NCBI RefSeq assembly: GCF_003628125.1 | Contig: NZ_RBZU01000003.1 | Span: forward strand, 124,001 to 188,000 | Reading direction: 5' to 3' | Length of the DNA: 64,000 bases | Source: Pararobbsia silviterrae | GTDB lineage: Bacteria > Pseudomonadota > Gammaproteobacteria > Burkholderiales > Burkholderiaceae | Shown here: positions 27,436 to 38,889 of the stretch, one piece after another | Layout of the letters: each line of letters begins with the position of its first letter | Position numbering within the stretch: position 1 is the stretch's first letter | Program-made: the position numbers and the translations under genes | The notes under the pieces: generated by a model | The model's database searches: none | Told to the model about the DNA's origin: nothing | The model's input: only the letters and a program-made list of their open reading frames with translations

Positions 27436-28914
27436 CTACACGGTCAGCTCGCGCAGCACGCCCGCAAGCCGGCCGAGACCTCGATCGATCGTATCGGCAT
27501 CGACCCCGCCGTAACCGAACAGGAACCCGTTTCGCGCGGGCGCCTTGTTGAAGAACATCGAGAGCCCGTGCAAGCCCACGCCGGCCTCGCGCGCGGCCCC
27601 GATCACGCGCGCCTCGTCGAGCGGCGGCGCGAGCAACGCGACAAGGTGGATGCCCGCGACCGGCACGATCGGATCGAGCCACGCCGAGAGTCCGCCGTGC
27701 AGATGCGCGAGCACGCGCTCGCGCCGCGCCGAATAGTGCTTGTGGATGCGGCGCAGATGCTTGGCGAAATCGCCGCCGAGCATGAACTGCGCGAGCGCGC
27801 TCTGCGTGAGCGCGCAACTGTGATGATCGGTCACGAAGCGGACCTTGAGCAGCGCATCGACGAGCGTCGCGGGCGGCACGCAATAGCCGATCCGCAGCTC
27901 GGGAAAGATCGTCTTCGAGAACGTGCCCACGTATGCGACGAGCCCCGCCCGGTCGAGACTCTTGAGCGGTTCCATCGGCCGTCCCTCGAAACGAAACTCG
28001 CCGTCGTAGTCGTCCTCGATGATCAACGCGCCGCGATGCCGCGCCCATTCGAGCAATTCGACGCGGCGCTCGAGACTCATCGGCATGCCGAGCGGAAACT
28101 GGTGCGACGGCGTCACGTAGACGATCCGCGCATCGTCGGGAAGCTTCGCGACGACGAGCCCCTGTGCATCGACGGGAATATCGGCGACGCGCGCGCCGAG
28201 CGCCGCGAAACACGAGCGCACCGGCGGATAGCCGGGATCCTCGACGGCCACGACGTCGCCGGGCCGGATCATCACGCGAGCGAGCAGATCGATCGCCTGC
28301 TGCGCGCCCTGAGTGACGACAACCCCGTCGGGATCGCTCGCGACTGCGCGGCTATACGCGAGGTAGCGCGCGATCGCGAGCCGCAGATCGGGATCGCCCG
28401 CGGCCTCGCGATAGGTGCCGCGCCCGCGCGCCTGGATGCGCAACGCATGATGCACGCAGCGCCGCCACGCATCGAACGGGAATTGCGTCTTGTCCGTCAC
28501 GCCGCCCGCGAAATCGGCGTCGAGCGCGTCGGTAGGCCGCGGCAACGAGCGCGCATCGGTGAACGCGCCCCAGACCGGCAACGCGCGCGGCAGCACGGTT
28601 TTGTGCCGCGCGTGCGAAGCATCGGCCGTCGACGGCGCGGACTGCCCGCGTTCGGTCTTGGCAGGCAGCCGCATCAGCCCCTCGGCGACGAACGTCCCGT
28701 CGCCGGGACGCGAGACCAAATACCCCTCGGCGCCGAGACGTTCGAAGGCTTCGAGCGTCGTCTTGCGCGAAACGCCGAGTTGCGTCGCGAGATCGCGCGT
28801 CGACGGCAACCGTTCGCCGGCCGGCAAGCGTCCGTCGAGGATGCCCGAGCGCAACTGCCGGTAGAGTTGCCCCGTCAGATCGCGACGGCCTTCAATCGTG
28901 ATGTGGATATCCAT
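27436..28914 (-). CDS. MocR-type regulator (GntR DNA-binding plus aminotransferase-like domain)
   Basis: A 492-residue PLP-dependent transcription factor. The N-terminal winged helix (about residues 1-75) contains LYRQLRSGILDGRLPAGERL and STRDLATQLGVSRKTTLEAF. The rest is a fold-type I aminotransferase domain with VVTQGAQQAIDLLARV, YVTPSHQFPLGMPMS and the PLP-Lys region YVGTFSKTIFPELRIGY. Regulators of this class often control PLP, GABA or amino-acid genes; the target here is unknown as no such gene is divergent next to it. The start at 28914 matches the family N-terminus; the frame is open to 29061. Confidence 0.92.
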   Translation of the reverse strand: MDIHITIEGRRDLTGQLYRQLRSGILDGRLPAGERLPSTRDLATQLGVSRKTTLEAFERLGAEGYLVSRPGDGTFVAEGLMRLPAKTERGQSAPSTADASHARHKTVLPRALPVWGAFTDARSLPRPTDALDADFAGGVTDKTQFPFDAWRRCVHHALRIQARGRGTYREAAGDPDLRLAIARYLAYSRAVASDPDGVVVTQGAQQAIDLLARVMIRPGDVVAVEDPGYPPVRSCFAALGARVADIPVDAQGLVVAKLPDDARIVYVTPSHQFPLGMPMSLERRVELLEWARHRGALIIEDDYDGEFRFEGRPMEPLKSLDRAGLVAYVGTFSKTIFPELRIGYCVPPATLVDALLKVRFVTDHHSCALTQSALAQFMLGGDFAKHLRRIHKHYSARRERVLAHLHGGLSAWLDPIVPVAGIHLVALLAPPLDEARVIGAAREAGVGLHGLSMFFNKAPARNGFLFGYGGVDADTIDRGLGRLAGVLRELTV

Positions 28915-29191
28915 CGATCTGGTCTCGATCCCGGCGCGCGCTTCGGCGCTGTCGGCCGGCCGGCGCCTTCGAAGTCCATACGCATCGATGCACGCCGATC
29001 CGCTGCCTTGCGCGCGTACGTGCGTCGAAATGCAACTGCTATCGTTACGTTTACCCCGCACACCGAACGTGACGAAACGCGACGGAGCGGCCCTTCAAGC
29101 ATGCGCGATGCACCGTATGCGACGCTCGGTGCGCTGCGCCTCAATCTTCGCGCTCGACGGCTCCGCGCATCGGCCCAACGCGACCGGCGCG

Positions 29192-30658
<1,467 letters not shown>

Positions 30659-30684
30659 GTTCTCGTTATGGGGCTGGATCGGTA

Positions 30685-31305
30685 TCAGAATTCGACACGC
30701 GCGGCGCGCAATAGCGCGGCCGTTTCGTACAAAGGCAAACCCATGATACCGGAATAGGACCCTTCGATTTGCGCCACGAATTCGGCCGCGCGGCCCTGTA
30801 TGCCGTAGGCGCCCGCCTTGCCGAAGGGTTCGCCGCTCGCGACATAGGCGTCGATCTGCGCGGCGCGCATCGGCGCGAAACGCACGGTCGAGATCGACAA
30901 CGCCGCGTGCACGCCGTGCGTGCCGCCGACCGCGACGGCGGTCAGCACCTGATGCTCGCGTCCCGCGAGCCGCGCGAGCATATCGGCCGCGTGCGCGGCA
31001 TCGGCCGGCTTGCCGAGGATCGCGCCGTCGACCGTGACGGTCGTGTCGGCGGTCAGGATCGGCGCGCTGGCGAGCGGACTCGCGCGCAGACGCTCGAACG
31101 CCGCCGACGCCTTGGCCTCGCAGACGCGCACGACATAGTCGCGCGCCGACTCGCCCGGCCGTTCGGCCTCGAGCGCTTCGGCTGCGGCGGGGTCGTCGGG
31201 CAGCAGCAACTCGAAACGCACGCCGATCTGGCCGAGCAACTCGCGGCGGCGTGGACTTTGCGAGGCGAGATAGATAAAAGCGGACGGCGCGGGAGTCGGT
31301 TGCAT
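30685..31305 (-). CDS. maf: Maf-family nucleoside triphosphate pyrophosphatase, YhdE type
   Basis: A 206-residue Maf protein, expected to hydrolyse dTTP/UTP and modified pyrimidine nucleotides. It shows [20 protein letters not shown] at the N-terminus, [18 protein letters not shown] in the middle and [20 protein letters not shown] near the end; the AYGIQG form is that of YhdE, unlike the GSAKAEG form of the paralogue at 4.4 kb. The ATG at 31305 starts the similarity; upstream frame is shadow of rlmH. It is 26 nt from rng on the same strand. Confidence 0.94.
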   Translation of the reverse strand: MQPTPAPSAFIYLASQSPRRRELLGQIGVRFELLLPDDPAAAEALEAERPGESARDYVVRVCEAKASAAFERLRASPLASAPILTADTTVTVDGAILGKPADAAHAADMLARLAGREHQVLTAVAVGGTHGVHAALSISTVRFAPMRAAQIDAYVASGEPFGKAGAYGIQGRAAEFVAQIEGSYSGIMGLPLYETAALLRAARVEF

Positions 31306-31384
31306 CGGATGGCCAAAGTGTGGGATCGGAACGTACGGCGCGTGAATGCGCCCATCGGTGCGCGCGCGGATGGCGGCGCGCGGA

Positions 31385-31855
31385 CTACGCGCGGTGATAC
31401 GGATGGTTCTGCGTGATCGTCCACGCACGATACAACTGCTCGGCGAGCAGGACACGCACCATGCCGTGCGGCAGCGTGAGGCTCGAAAGCCGCAGCAGTG
31501 TGTCCGCGCGCGACTTGATCGCGGGGTCGAGGCCGTCGGCGCCGCCGATGACGAACGCCACGTCGAGACCGTCCTGCTGCCAGCGCGGCAGGGCCTGTGC
31601 GAGCTGCATCGTCGTCCAGTCCTTGCCGTGTTCGTCGAGCGCGACGAGCCGTGCCTTCTTGGGTAACGCGGCCTCGATGCGTTGCCGCTCGATCGCCATG
31701 ACCGTTTCGGCCGTGCGCGCGCCCGAGCGCAGCTCGGGCTTGATTTCGATGAGTTCGATGCGCAGCTCGGGCGGCATGCGTTTCGTGTATTCGGCAAAAC
31801 CGCTCGCGATCCAGTCGGGCATCTTGTGCCCGACCGCAAGCACGTGGAGCTTCAT
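31385..31855 (-). CDS. rlmH: 23S rRNA (pseudouridine1915-N3)-methyltransferase RlmH
   Basis: RlmH methylates pseudouridine 1915 in helix 69 of 23S rRNA, a SPOUT-class enzyme acting on the 70S ribosome. The 156-residue protein has the standard length and shows [30 protein letters not shown], the SAM-binding [11 protein letters not shown] and a C-terminal [15 protein letters not shown]. It overlaps the rsfS stop by 1 nt, a well-known conserved pair in which both products act on the large subunit. Confidence 0.97.
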   Translation of the reverse strand: MKLHVLAVGHKMPDWIASGFAEYTKRMPPELRIELIEIKPELRSGARTAETVMAIERQRIEAALPKKARLVALDEHGKDWTTMQLAQALPRWQQDGLDVAFVIGGADGLDPAIKSRADTLLRLSSLTLPHGMVRVLLAEQLYRAWTITQNHPYHRA

Positions 31856-32481
31856 CAGCCCGCCGAACGGGGCGTTTTGCGCGCGGCCGTCTTGCGGGGC
31901 GCGGCCGTCTTCGCGGCAGTCTTCTTGGCCGCGACCTTCTTCGCGGGCGCCGCACCGGACGCCGTCTTCTTCGCGGGCGCGCGCTTGGCCGACGCATCGC
32001 CGGTCGCCGTCTTCTTGGCGGCGGTCTTCTTGACCGCGGCGGTCTTCGCGCCCGTCTTGCGCGCGGGCGCGGCGTCCTCGTCGCCGTCGTCTTCATCGTC
32101 GTCGGCCGTCACGCGCGCGCCGCCGAAGGCCGAACTCGTGCTGAGCTTGACCTTGACGGGCTTGTCGCCCCAGATCTCTTCGAGGTTGTAGTACTGGCGC
32201 AGCGCGGGCTGCATGATATGCACGACGCAGTCGCCGCAATCGACGAGCACCCATTCGCCGACGTCCTCGCCTTCGGTGCTCACGATCTCGCCGCCGGCTT
32301 CCTTGACGAACTCGCGCACGCTGTTCGCGAGCGCCTTGGTCTGGCGGTTAGACGTACCGCTTGCGACGATCACGCGATCGAACAGCGAGGTCAGATGGGT
32401 CGTGTTGAAGACCTTGATGTCCTGCGCCTTGACGTCTTCGAGACCGTCGATGATGACGCGCTGCAGCTTGGTGATGTCCAT
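31855..32481 (-). CDS. rsfS: Ribosomal silencing factor RsfS with Ala/Lys-rich tail
   Basis: RsfS binds L14 and blocks subunit joining when nutrients are low. The core is residues 1 to about 118 and holds [35 protein letters not shown] and [12 protein letters not shown]. The remaining 90 residues are extra: an acidic [10 protein letters not shown] patch then a histone-H1-like tail of AKKTA, PAKKT and RKTAA repeats. Total 208 residues, versus about 105-120 in most bacteria. It is 3 nt downstream of nadD. Confidence 0.95.
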   Translation of the reverse strand: MDITKLQRVIIDGLEDVKAQDIKVFNTTHLTSLFDRVIVASGTSNRQTKALANSVREFVKEAGGEIVSTEGEDVGEWVLVDCGDCVVHIMQPALRQYYNLEEIWGDKPVKVKLSTSSAFGGARVTADDDEDDGDEDAAPARKTGAKTAAVKKTAAKKTATGDASAKRAPAKKTASGAAPAKKVAAKKTAAKTAAPRKTAARKTPRSAG

Positions 32482-32484
32482 TGT

Positions 32485-33168
32485 TTACGACTGATAAAGG
32501 TGATGTTGCCGGATATAGTGCCAGACATTGGCCGGCACATGCTCCGAGGTGGGGTCCTGCGCGGCGAGCCGGCTGCGCAGATGCTCGCGGATCTCGGTCG
32601 CCGAGATATCGAGCGCGAGCGCCTCGTCGATCAGTATATGACCCCGCGGCGATTGCGCGAGCACGTCGGCCGGCGCGAGCCGGCGTCCGATCTCGGCGCG
32701 CAACGTGTCCGATTCGATATCGCGCACGGCGAATCCGGGCCGCGATTCGGCGCACAAATGTGCATGATCGAACAATTGCCGCCATTCATGCCACGTGTCG
32801 AGCCGCACGAGCTGATCGCCGCCGATCAGATAGCAGAGCGACGGCGACGCCCCGATACGCTCGCGCCAAAGCGCCAGCGTATCGACCGTGTACGTCGGAC
32901 GGTCGCGGTCGATCTCGTCGGTCGCCACACGCACACGCGTGCCGGGCAGCGTGAGCTGCTCGGCGGCGAGCCGCGTCATCGCGAGCCGATGCGCGGCGCT
33001 CGACACGCCCGCCTTCTGATACGGCTGGCCCGCGGGCAAGAGCACGAGCTCGTCGAGCGCGAGCAGTCCGGCAAACCGGCGCGCGAGCGCAAGGTGGCCG
33101 TCGTGGATCGGATCGAACGTTCCGCCCAGGATGCCGATACGCGTGCGCGCGCCGTGGTTCCCTTGCAC
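32485..33168 (-). CDS. nadD: Nicotinate-mononucleotide adenylyltransferase NadD
   Basis: NadD makes deamido-NAD from nicotinate mononucleotide and ATP. The 227-residue protein has the nucleotidyltransferase motif [20 protein letters not shown] with the HxGH signature, [14 protein letters not shown] and the [11 protein letters not shown] motif (ISxTxxR) near the C-terminus. The start is a GTG at 33168; a later start inside the motif is excluded. Two nt separate it from hemF. It acts on the product of PncB (20.4 kb). Confidence 0.95.
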   Translation of the reverse strand: MQGNHGARTRIGILGGTFDPIHDGHLALARRFAGLLALDELVLLPAGQPYQKAGVSSAAHRLAMTRLAAEQLTLPGTRVRVATDEIDRDRPTYTVDTLALWRERIGASPSLCYLIGGDQLVRLDTWHEWRQLFDHAHLCAESRPGFAVRDIESDTLRAEIGRRLAPADVLAQSPRGHILIDEALALDISATEIREHLRSRLAAQDPTSEHVPANVWHYIRQHHLYQS

Positions 33169-33170
33169 GA

Positions 33171-34091
33171 TCAGACCCAGGCCCGCGGCACGAGAAAGTC
33201 CGTGTACAGCCGCTGCTCTTCCGAAGCCGGTTCGGGCTTCCAGTCATAACGCCAATGCGCGACGGGCGGCATCGACATCAGGATCGATTCGGTGCGGCCG
33301 CCGCTCTGGAGTCCGAACAGCGTGCCGCGATCGAACACGAGATTGAACTCGACATAGCGGCCGCGCCGGTAGCATTGGAACGCGCGCTCGCGTTCGCCGT
33401 ACGGATGCGCATGACGGCGCTCGACGATCGGCTGATAGGCGCTCAGGAACGCATCGCCGACGCTGCGCATCATCGCGAAGCCCTGCTCGAAGCCGAGTGC
33501 GTTGAAGTCGTCGTAGAAAATGCCCCCGATGCCGCGCGGCTCGTTCCGATGCTTGAGGAAGAAGTATTCGTCGCACCAGGTCTTGAAGCGCGGATACAGG
33601 TCCATGCCGAACGGATCGAGCGCGTCGCGGCAGACCGTATGGAAATGCCGCGCGTCGTCCTCGAAGCCGTAGTACGGCGTCAGGTCCATGCCGCCGCCGA
33701 ACCAGAACACGGGCGCTTCGGTCGGATGCACGGCGACGAACACGCGCACGTTCATATGCACGGTCGGGCAATACGGATTCACGGGATGCAGCACGAGCGA
33801 CACGCCGAGCGCCTCGAAGCCGCGGCCCGCGAGTTCGGGCCGCGCGGCCGTCGCCGACGGCGGCAGACGATCGCCCTTGACGTGCGAAAAACCGACGCCG
33901 CCGCGCTCGAAGATCGCGCCGTCCTCGATGATCTGCGAGCGGCCGTTGCCGCGCAGCGGATCGGACGGCAGTTTTTCCCACGCGTCGGTCGTGAAAGACG
34001 TGCCGTCGAGCGCGCCCAGGGTATCGGTGATGCGCGTCTGCAATCCGAGCAAATAGTCGCGCACTGCGTTCAGATCGAGTGAAGCATTCAT
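33171..34091 (-). CDS. hemF: Oxygen-dependent coproporphyrinogen-III oxidase HemF
   Basis: HemF decarboxylates coproporphyrinogen III to protoporphyrinogen IX with oxygen, a late step of haem synthesis. The 306-residue protein has the family length and blocks: [72 protein letters not shown] and [24 protein letters not shown]. Conserved His residues are present in these motifs. It lies between purD and nadD in a minus-strand run; purD is 187 nt upstream. Confidence 0.97.
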   Translation of the reverse strand: MNASLDLNAVRDYLLGLQTRITDTLGALDGTSFTTDAWEKLPSDPLRGNGRSQIIEDGAIFERGGVGFSHVKGDRLPPSATAARPELAGRGFEALGVSLVLHPVNPYCPTVHMNVRVFVAVHPTEAPVFWFGGGMDLTPYYGFEDDARHFHTVCRDALDPFGMDLYPRFKTWCDEYFFLKHRNEPRGIGGIFYDDFNALGFEQGFAMMRSVGDAFLSAYQPIVERRHAHPYGERERAFQCYRRGRYVEFNLVFDRGTLFGLQSGGRTESILMSMPPVAHWRYDWKPEPASEEQRLYTDFLVPRAWV

Positions 34092-34278
34092 CAGGTCAGT
34101 TTCCAGCGAAAAGAGGCCCCCGTCGAAGGCCTCGCGCCGTGCACGCGTCGTGCGGCCGGGCCTGCGCCGGAACAGTGCCGCGCCGAGGGGCGCGGTCCGC
34201 CTCAGTATCGCAGGCGGCCCGGACGCATGGCTTGCTTCAGGTCAAGTCCTCGCAGACACGCGATCGGCCGCGCGCGCG

Positions 34279-35553
34279 TCAGTGCTTGCGATTGAGCGCG
34301 CGATACCCGATGTCGCGCCGGTACTGCATGCCGTCGAACTCGATCCGGTTGATCGTTTCGTATGCGGCCGATTGCGCGCCGCGCACCGAATCCGACAACC
34401 CGACGACGCACAGCACGCGGCCGCCCGTCGTCGTGAGCGTATCGCCGTCGAGCGTCGTGCCCGCATGGAACGTGACCGACGTTTCGGTCTCGGCCGGAAT
34501 GCCCGAGATCCGGTCGCCCTTGCGCGGCGCCTCCGGATACCCGTGCGCGGCCAGCACGACGCCGAGCGCCGTGCGGCGATCCCAGCTCAGCTCGACCGCG
34601 TCGAGTTCGCCGCTGATCGCGGCTTCGACGACCTTCGAGAAATCGCCCTTGAGCCGCGACATGATCGGCTGCGTCTCGGGATCGCCCATGCGGCAGTTGA
34701 ATTCGAGCGTCTTCGGATTGCCTTGCGCGTCGATCATGAGACCCGCATAGAGAAAGCCCGTGTAGCGGATGCCTTCTTTCTCCATGCCGCGGATCGTCGG
34801 CTGGATGATCTCGCGCATGACGCGCGCATGCAGTTGCGGCGTCACGATCGGCGCGGGCGAATACGCGCCCATGCCGCCCGTGTTCGGCCCCTGGTCCGCA
34901 TCGAGCAGACGCTTGTGGTCCTGGCTCGACGCGAGCGGCAGCACATGCTTGCCGTCGACCATCACGATGAAGCTCGCTTCCTCGCCGCTCAGGAATTCCT
35001 CGATGACGACGCGCGCGCCGGCGTCGCCGAGCGTGTTGTCCGCGAGCATCGAATCGATCGCCGCATGCGCTTCGTCGAGCGACATCGCGACGACGACACC
35101 CTTGCCCGCCGCGAGGCCGTCGGCCTTGATGACGATCGGCGCGCCCTTGCTGTCGACATACGCATGCGCGGCCGCGACATCGGTGAACGTCTCGTACTCG
35201 GCCGTCGGAATGCCATGGCGCTTCATGAACGCCTTCGCGAAGTCCTTCGAGCTTTCGAGCTGGGCCGCTTCCTGCGTCGGTCCGAACACCTTGAGACCGC
35301 GCGAGCGGAACAGATTCACGATGCCCGCCGCGAGCGGCGCCTCGGGTCCGACGAGCGTGAACGCGATGCCTTCCTTGACGACGAAGTCGGCGAGCGCCGA
35401 CAGGTCGGTTATCGGCACGTTGCGCATGCGCTCGTCGAGCGCGGTCCCGCCGTTGCCCGGCGCGACGTACACGATCTGCACACGCGGCGATTGCGCGAGC
35501 TTCCATGCGAGCGCGTGTTCGCGCCCGCCCGAACCGACCACCAGTACCTTCAT
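34279..35553 (-). CDS. purD: Phosphoribosylamine-glycine ligase PurD
   Basis: PurD joins glycine to phosphoribosylamine with ATP, the second step of purine synthesis. The 424-residue ATP-grasp protein begins MKVLVVGSGGREHALAWKLA and shows the GPEAPLAAGIVNLFRSRGLK region, VIKADGLAAGKGVVVA and LEFNCRMGDPETQPIM. It uses an ATG at 35553. The gene lies 45 nt downstream of yebC. purT, for the next formyl transfer step, is at 55.2 kb. Confidence 0.97.
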   Translation of the reverse strand: MKVLVVGSGGREHALAWKLAQSPRVQIVYVAPGNGGTALDERMRNVPITDLSALADFVVKEGIAFTLVGPEAPLAAGIVNLFRSRGLKVFGPTQEAAQLESSKDFAKAFMKRHGIPTAEYETFTDVAAAHAYVDSKGAPIVIKADGLAAGKGVVVAMSLDEAHAAIDSMLADNTLGDAGARVVIEEFLSGEEASFIVMVDGKHVLPLASSQDHKRLLDADQGPNTGGMGAYSPAPIVTPQLHARVMREIIQPTIRGMEKEGIRYTGFLYAGLMIDAQGNPKTLEFNCRMGDPETQPIMSRLKGDFSKVVEAAISGELDAVELSWDRRTALGVVLAAHGYPEAPRKGDRISGIPAETETSVTFHAGTTLDGDTLTTTGGRVLCVVGLSDSVRGAQSAAYETINRIEFDGMQYRRDIGYRALNRKH

Positions 35554-35598
35554 GTGAATCCCCGAAACTTTGAAATCCGTGCTGCCGGCGCAGAGGCG

Positions 35599-36327
35599 CT
35601 ATGCCTCGTCGATCACCGCGTTTGTATACACTTCCTGGACGTCGTCGAGATTCTCGAGCACGTCGAGCAGCTTCTGCATCTTGACCGCGTCCTCACCCGT
35701 AAAGGTGACTTCGGTTTGCGGCTTCATCGTGACTTCGGCGAGTTCCGCCTTGAAGCCCGCGGCCTCGAGCGCGGCCTTCACGCGTTCGAAGTCGTTCGGC
35801 GGGCAGATGACTTCGATGCTGCCGTCGTCGCTCGTCGAGACATCCTCCGCGCCCGCTTCGAGCGCGGCGTCCATGAGCGCCTCTTCCGACGTGCCCGGCG
35901 CAAACACGAATTGGCCGACGTGATCGAACATGAACGACACCGATCCGTCGGTGCCCATATTGCCGCCATGCTTCGAGAACGCGTGACGCACTTCGGCGAC
36001 CGTGCGCGTGCGGTTGTCGGTCATCGTGTCGACGATGATCGCCGCGCCGCCGATGCCATAGCCTTCGTAGCGGATTTCTTCGTAGTTCGCGCCTTCGAGA
36101 CCGCCCACGCCGCGCTGGATCGCGCGTTGGACGTTGTCCTTGGGCATGTTCGCCTCGGCTGCCTTGTCGGCCGCGAGCCGCAGACGCGGATTCGCATTGA
36201 TGTCGCCGCCGCCGAGACGCGCCGCGACCGTGATTTCCTTGATCAGACGCGTCCAGATCTTGCCGCGCTTCGCGTCCGTGGCGGCTTTCTTATGCTTGAT
36301 GTTGGCCCATTTGGAATGACCGGCCAT
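35599..36327 (-). CDS. YebC/PmpR-family protein
   Basis: A 242-residue protein of the YebC/TACO1 family, first described as transcription regulators and more recently linked to translation of proline stretches. It begins [20 protein letters not shown], the exact family start, followed by GRGKIW-like and [15 protein letters not shown] blocks and a C-terminal [21 protein letters not shown] end. The ATG at 36327 is chosen over 36345. It precedes purD on the same strand. Confidence 0.95.
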   Translation of the reverse strand: MAGHSKWANIKHKKAATDAKRGKIWTRLIKEITVAARLGGGDINANPRLRLAADKAAEANMPKDNVQRAIQRGVGGLEGANYEEIRYEGYGIGGAAIIVDTMTDNRTRTVAEVRHAFSKHGGNMGTDGSVSFMFDHVGQFVFAPGTSEEALMDAALEAGAEDVSTSDDGSIEVICPPNDFERVKAALEAAGFKAELAEVTMKPQTEVTFTGEDAVKMQKLLDVLENLDDVQEVYTNAVIDEA

Positions 36328-36613
36328 AGTGTCTCTCCGTGGCACGCGATCCCGCGTGCGCTGCTATATCAGTGTGCTTTCGTTACAGGGCGCGTTATCC
36401 GGCGCGAACCCGCGCGGCACTTGCGCCGCGCCGCCGGCCATGCCGCCGCGAACCGCGCGTCGCGCGCGCGGCGTGCCGTTTCAGCCGGACCGCGATTTTA
36501 GCATGCCGCCCCTTTCCGCTCGGGTCGGCCCGGATCTGAGCGCGTCCGAGCAGGTTCTTTGAGATGCGCGCGGCCCCTCATACCGCGCCGCGCGCGATGC
36601 GCGGCGGCATCGA

Positions 36614-37300
36614 TCAGTTCTTCGTGCCGAACAGACGGTCGCCCGCGTCGCCGAGACCCGGCACGATGTACGCATGTTCGTTCAGATGCGAATCGAGCGA
36701 GGCGACGAACAACTGGACGTCGGGATGCGCATCGTGGAACACCTGAACGCCCTCGGGCGCGGCAACCAGCGCGAGGAACCGGATCGCGTCGCCCGACACG
36801 CCGCGCTTCTTGAGCACGTCGACCGCGTACGCGGCCGAGTAACCGGTCGCGACCATCGGATCGCAGAGGATGAACGTGCGCTCCTCGAGATCGGGCGGCA
36901 GCTTGACGAGATATTCGACGGGACGGTGCGTATCGTCGCGATAAACGCCGATATGCCCGACGCGCGCCGACGGCACGAGTTCGAGCAGGCCGTCGGACAT
37001 GCCGATGCCGGCGCGCAGCACGGGCACGATCGCGAGCTTCTTGCCCGCGATGACGGGTGCGTCGTATTCGACGAGCGGCGTCTCGATCGGGCGCGTCGTC
37101 AGCGGCAGGCTCCGCGTGATCTCATAGCCCATGAGCAGCGTGATCTCGCGCAGGAGATCGCGGAACGTGCGCGTCGACGTGTTCTTGTCGCGCATATGCG
37201 TGAGCTTGTGCTGGATCAGCGGGTGATTCAGGATCGTCAGATTCGGGAAGCGCGGGTCAAACTGGGTGCCCAGGGGCGTATCGGTTGTGCTGGCGGTCAT
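36614..37300 (-). CDS. upp: Uracil phosphoribosyltransferase Upp
   Basis: Upp salvages uracil to UMP with PRPP. The 228-residue protein shows [40 protein letters not shown], the PRPP-binding [20 protein letters not shown] and a C-terminal [18 protein letters not shown]. The N-terminus has about 15 extra residues over the E. coli enzyme. The ATG at 37300 is used; the longer frame has no support. It is divergent from the SDR gene. Confidence 0.96.
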   Translation of the reverse strand: MTASTTDTPLGTQFDPRFPNLTILNHPLIQHKLTHMRDKNTSTRTFRDLLREITLLMGYEITRSLPLTTRPIETPLVEYDAPVIAGKKLAIVPVLRAGIGMSDGLLELVPSARVGHIGVYRDDTHRPVEYLVKLPPDLEERTFILCDPMVATGYSAAYAVDVLKKRGVSGDAIRFLALVAAPEGVQVFHDAHPDVQLFVASLDSHLNEHAYIVPGLGDAGDRLFGTKN

Positions 37301-37518
37301 GGCCGGGTGAGTTCGATGGGCTTCGGCGCGAAGCGGAACGATGGGGTCGGCGCGCGGCCGGCTCGCCGCGAACCGGCCAACCGCCGTGCGGCGTGTTTGC
37401 GAAGTGTAGCGAATTTGCGCGCGGCCGGGCATGGCGCGTCCGCGGAACAGGCGACGCCGGTTTCGATCCCCCATAAAATAAACGCCTCGAAAAACGAAGC
37501 AGGCTTCTGGAGAACACG

Positions 37519-38298
37519 ATGGACATGGGAATTGCGGGACGCCGGGCGCTGGTCTGTGCGTCGAGCAAGGGACTCGGGCGCGCGAGCGCGCTCGCGCTGG
37601 CGGCCGAGGGCGTCGAGGTCACGATTCTCGCGCGCACCCGCGAGACGGTCGAGCGCACGGCCGATGAGATCCGCGCGGCGACCGGGGCGACGGTCCATGC
37701 GCTCGCCTGCGACATCACGACCCCCGAGGGACGCGCCGCCGCGCTCGCGCGCTGCCCCGAGCCCGATATCCTCGTCAACAACGCGGGCGGGCCGCCGTCG
37801 GGCGACTTCCACGACTGGGACCGCGACGCCTGGATCGCGGCGCTCGACGCGAACATGCTCACGCCGATCGAATTGATCCGGCAGACGATCGACGGCATGG
37901 TCGCGCGCCGCTTCGGCCGCGTGGTCAACATCACGAGTTCGTCGGTCAAGGCGCCGATCGGTCATCTCGGCCTGTCCAACGGCGCACGCTCGGGGCTCAC
38001 GGGCTTCGTGGCCGGCATCGCGCGCAAATATGTCGCGCACAACGTGACGATCAACAATCTGCTGCCGGGGTCGTTCGACACCGATCGGATCGCGAAGATG
38101 CTCGCCACGGCCGCGAACGCGAGCCAGGTCGGCATCGACGAGATTCGCGCGCAGCGCGAGCAAGGCATTCCCGCGCGGCGCTTCGGCCATCCCGACGAAT
38201 TCGGCAAGGCGTGTGCGTTTCTGTGCAGCGCGCACGCGGGCTATATCACGGGCCAGAACTGGCTTATCGACGGCGGCGCGTATCCGGGCACGTACTAG
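37519..38298 (+). CDS. SDR-family oxidoreductase-like protein with altered active site
   Basis: A 259-residue classical-type short-chain dehydrogenase fold. NNAG is present at 87-90 and the Ser cluster at 140-142. The usual TGxxxGxG is ASSKGLG here (residues 14-20), and the catalytic YxxxK is SNGAR at 153-157, so both Tyr and Lys appear replaced. A known SDR subgroup annotated as FabG-like carries this pattern. It may still bind NADP, but the reaction is unassigned. It precedes mgsA by 45 nt. Confidence 0.88.
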   Translation: MDMGIAGRRALVCASSKGLGRASALALAAEGVEVTILARTRETVERTADEIRAATGATVHALACDITTPEGRAAALARCPEPDILVNNAGGPPSGDFHDWDRDAWIAALDANMLTPIELIRQTIDGMVARRFGRVVNITSSSVKAPIGHLGLSNGARSGLTGFVAGIARKYVAHNVTINNLLPGSFDTDRIAKMLATAANASQVGIDEIRAQREQGIPARRFGHPDEFGKACAFLCSAHAGYITGQNWLIDGGAYPGTY

Positions 38299-38343
38299 CG
38301 CCCCCTCCTCTCGATCACCCACACACAACAAGGAATACGGGTC

Positions 38344-38733
38344 ATGAAACACCGGATCGCGCTGATCGCGCACGACCGCAAGAAAGACGACCTCGTCGCG
38401 CTCGCCGGCGGCTACGTCGAGACGCTCCAGCGCTGCGACCTCGTCGCGACGGGCACGACGGGACAACTGCTGATCGACAAGTGGAAGCTCGTCGTCGAGC
38501 GCAAGCTCTCCGGCCCGCATGGCGGCGATCTGCAGATCGGCGCGGAACTCGCCGAAGGCCGCGTGCAGATGGTCATCTTCCTGCGCGACCCCATGACGCC
38601 GCAGCCGCACGAACCCGATATCAATGCCCTCGTGCGCGCATGCGACGTCCATAACGTCGCCTGCGCGACGAACCTCTCGACCGCGCGCCTGCTGCTCGAC
38701 CAGCTCGTGATCGACGTCGCCCGCGCGAACTGA
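38344..38733 (+). CDS. mgsA: Methylglyoxal synthase MgsA
   Basis: MgsA converts dihydroxyacetone phosphate to methylglyoxal, bypassing lower glycolysis under phosphate limitation. The 129-residue protein shows [30 protein letters not shown], the phosphate-binding [13 protein letters not shown] and the catalytic-Asp region [15 protein letters not shown]. It is shorter than the 152-residue E. coli enzyme but has the full core. ATG start with an AAGGAA site upstream. It may be co-transcribed with the SDR gene. Confidence 0.96.
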   Translation: MKHRIALIAHDRKKDDLVALAGGYVETLQRCDLVATGTTGQLLIDKWKLVVERKLSGPHGGDLQIGAELAEGRVQMVIFLRDPMTPQPHEPDINALVRACDVHNVACATNLSTARLLLDQLVIDVARAN

Positions 38734-38889
38734 CCTCGTGCCCCGATCGACGCCATCGACCGACCGGGGCGCGCGCATTCCATAAGCGCGTTAATCAATT
38801 TGCCATCTTCGACCTCTACTATCACGGCGAGCGGGGCCGGGGTGCTCACAAGGCATGCCCCGCAATGCAAATAAAAGAGGTCGACCACC

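Noticed and set aside
38780..38815. Sigma-28 (FliA) promoter before the chemoreceptor: TAAGCGCG-N11-GCCATCTT
   Set aside because: Spacing fits but only about half of the consensus bases match.
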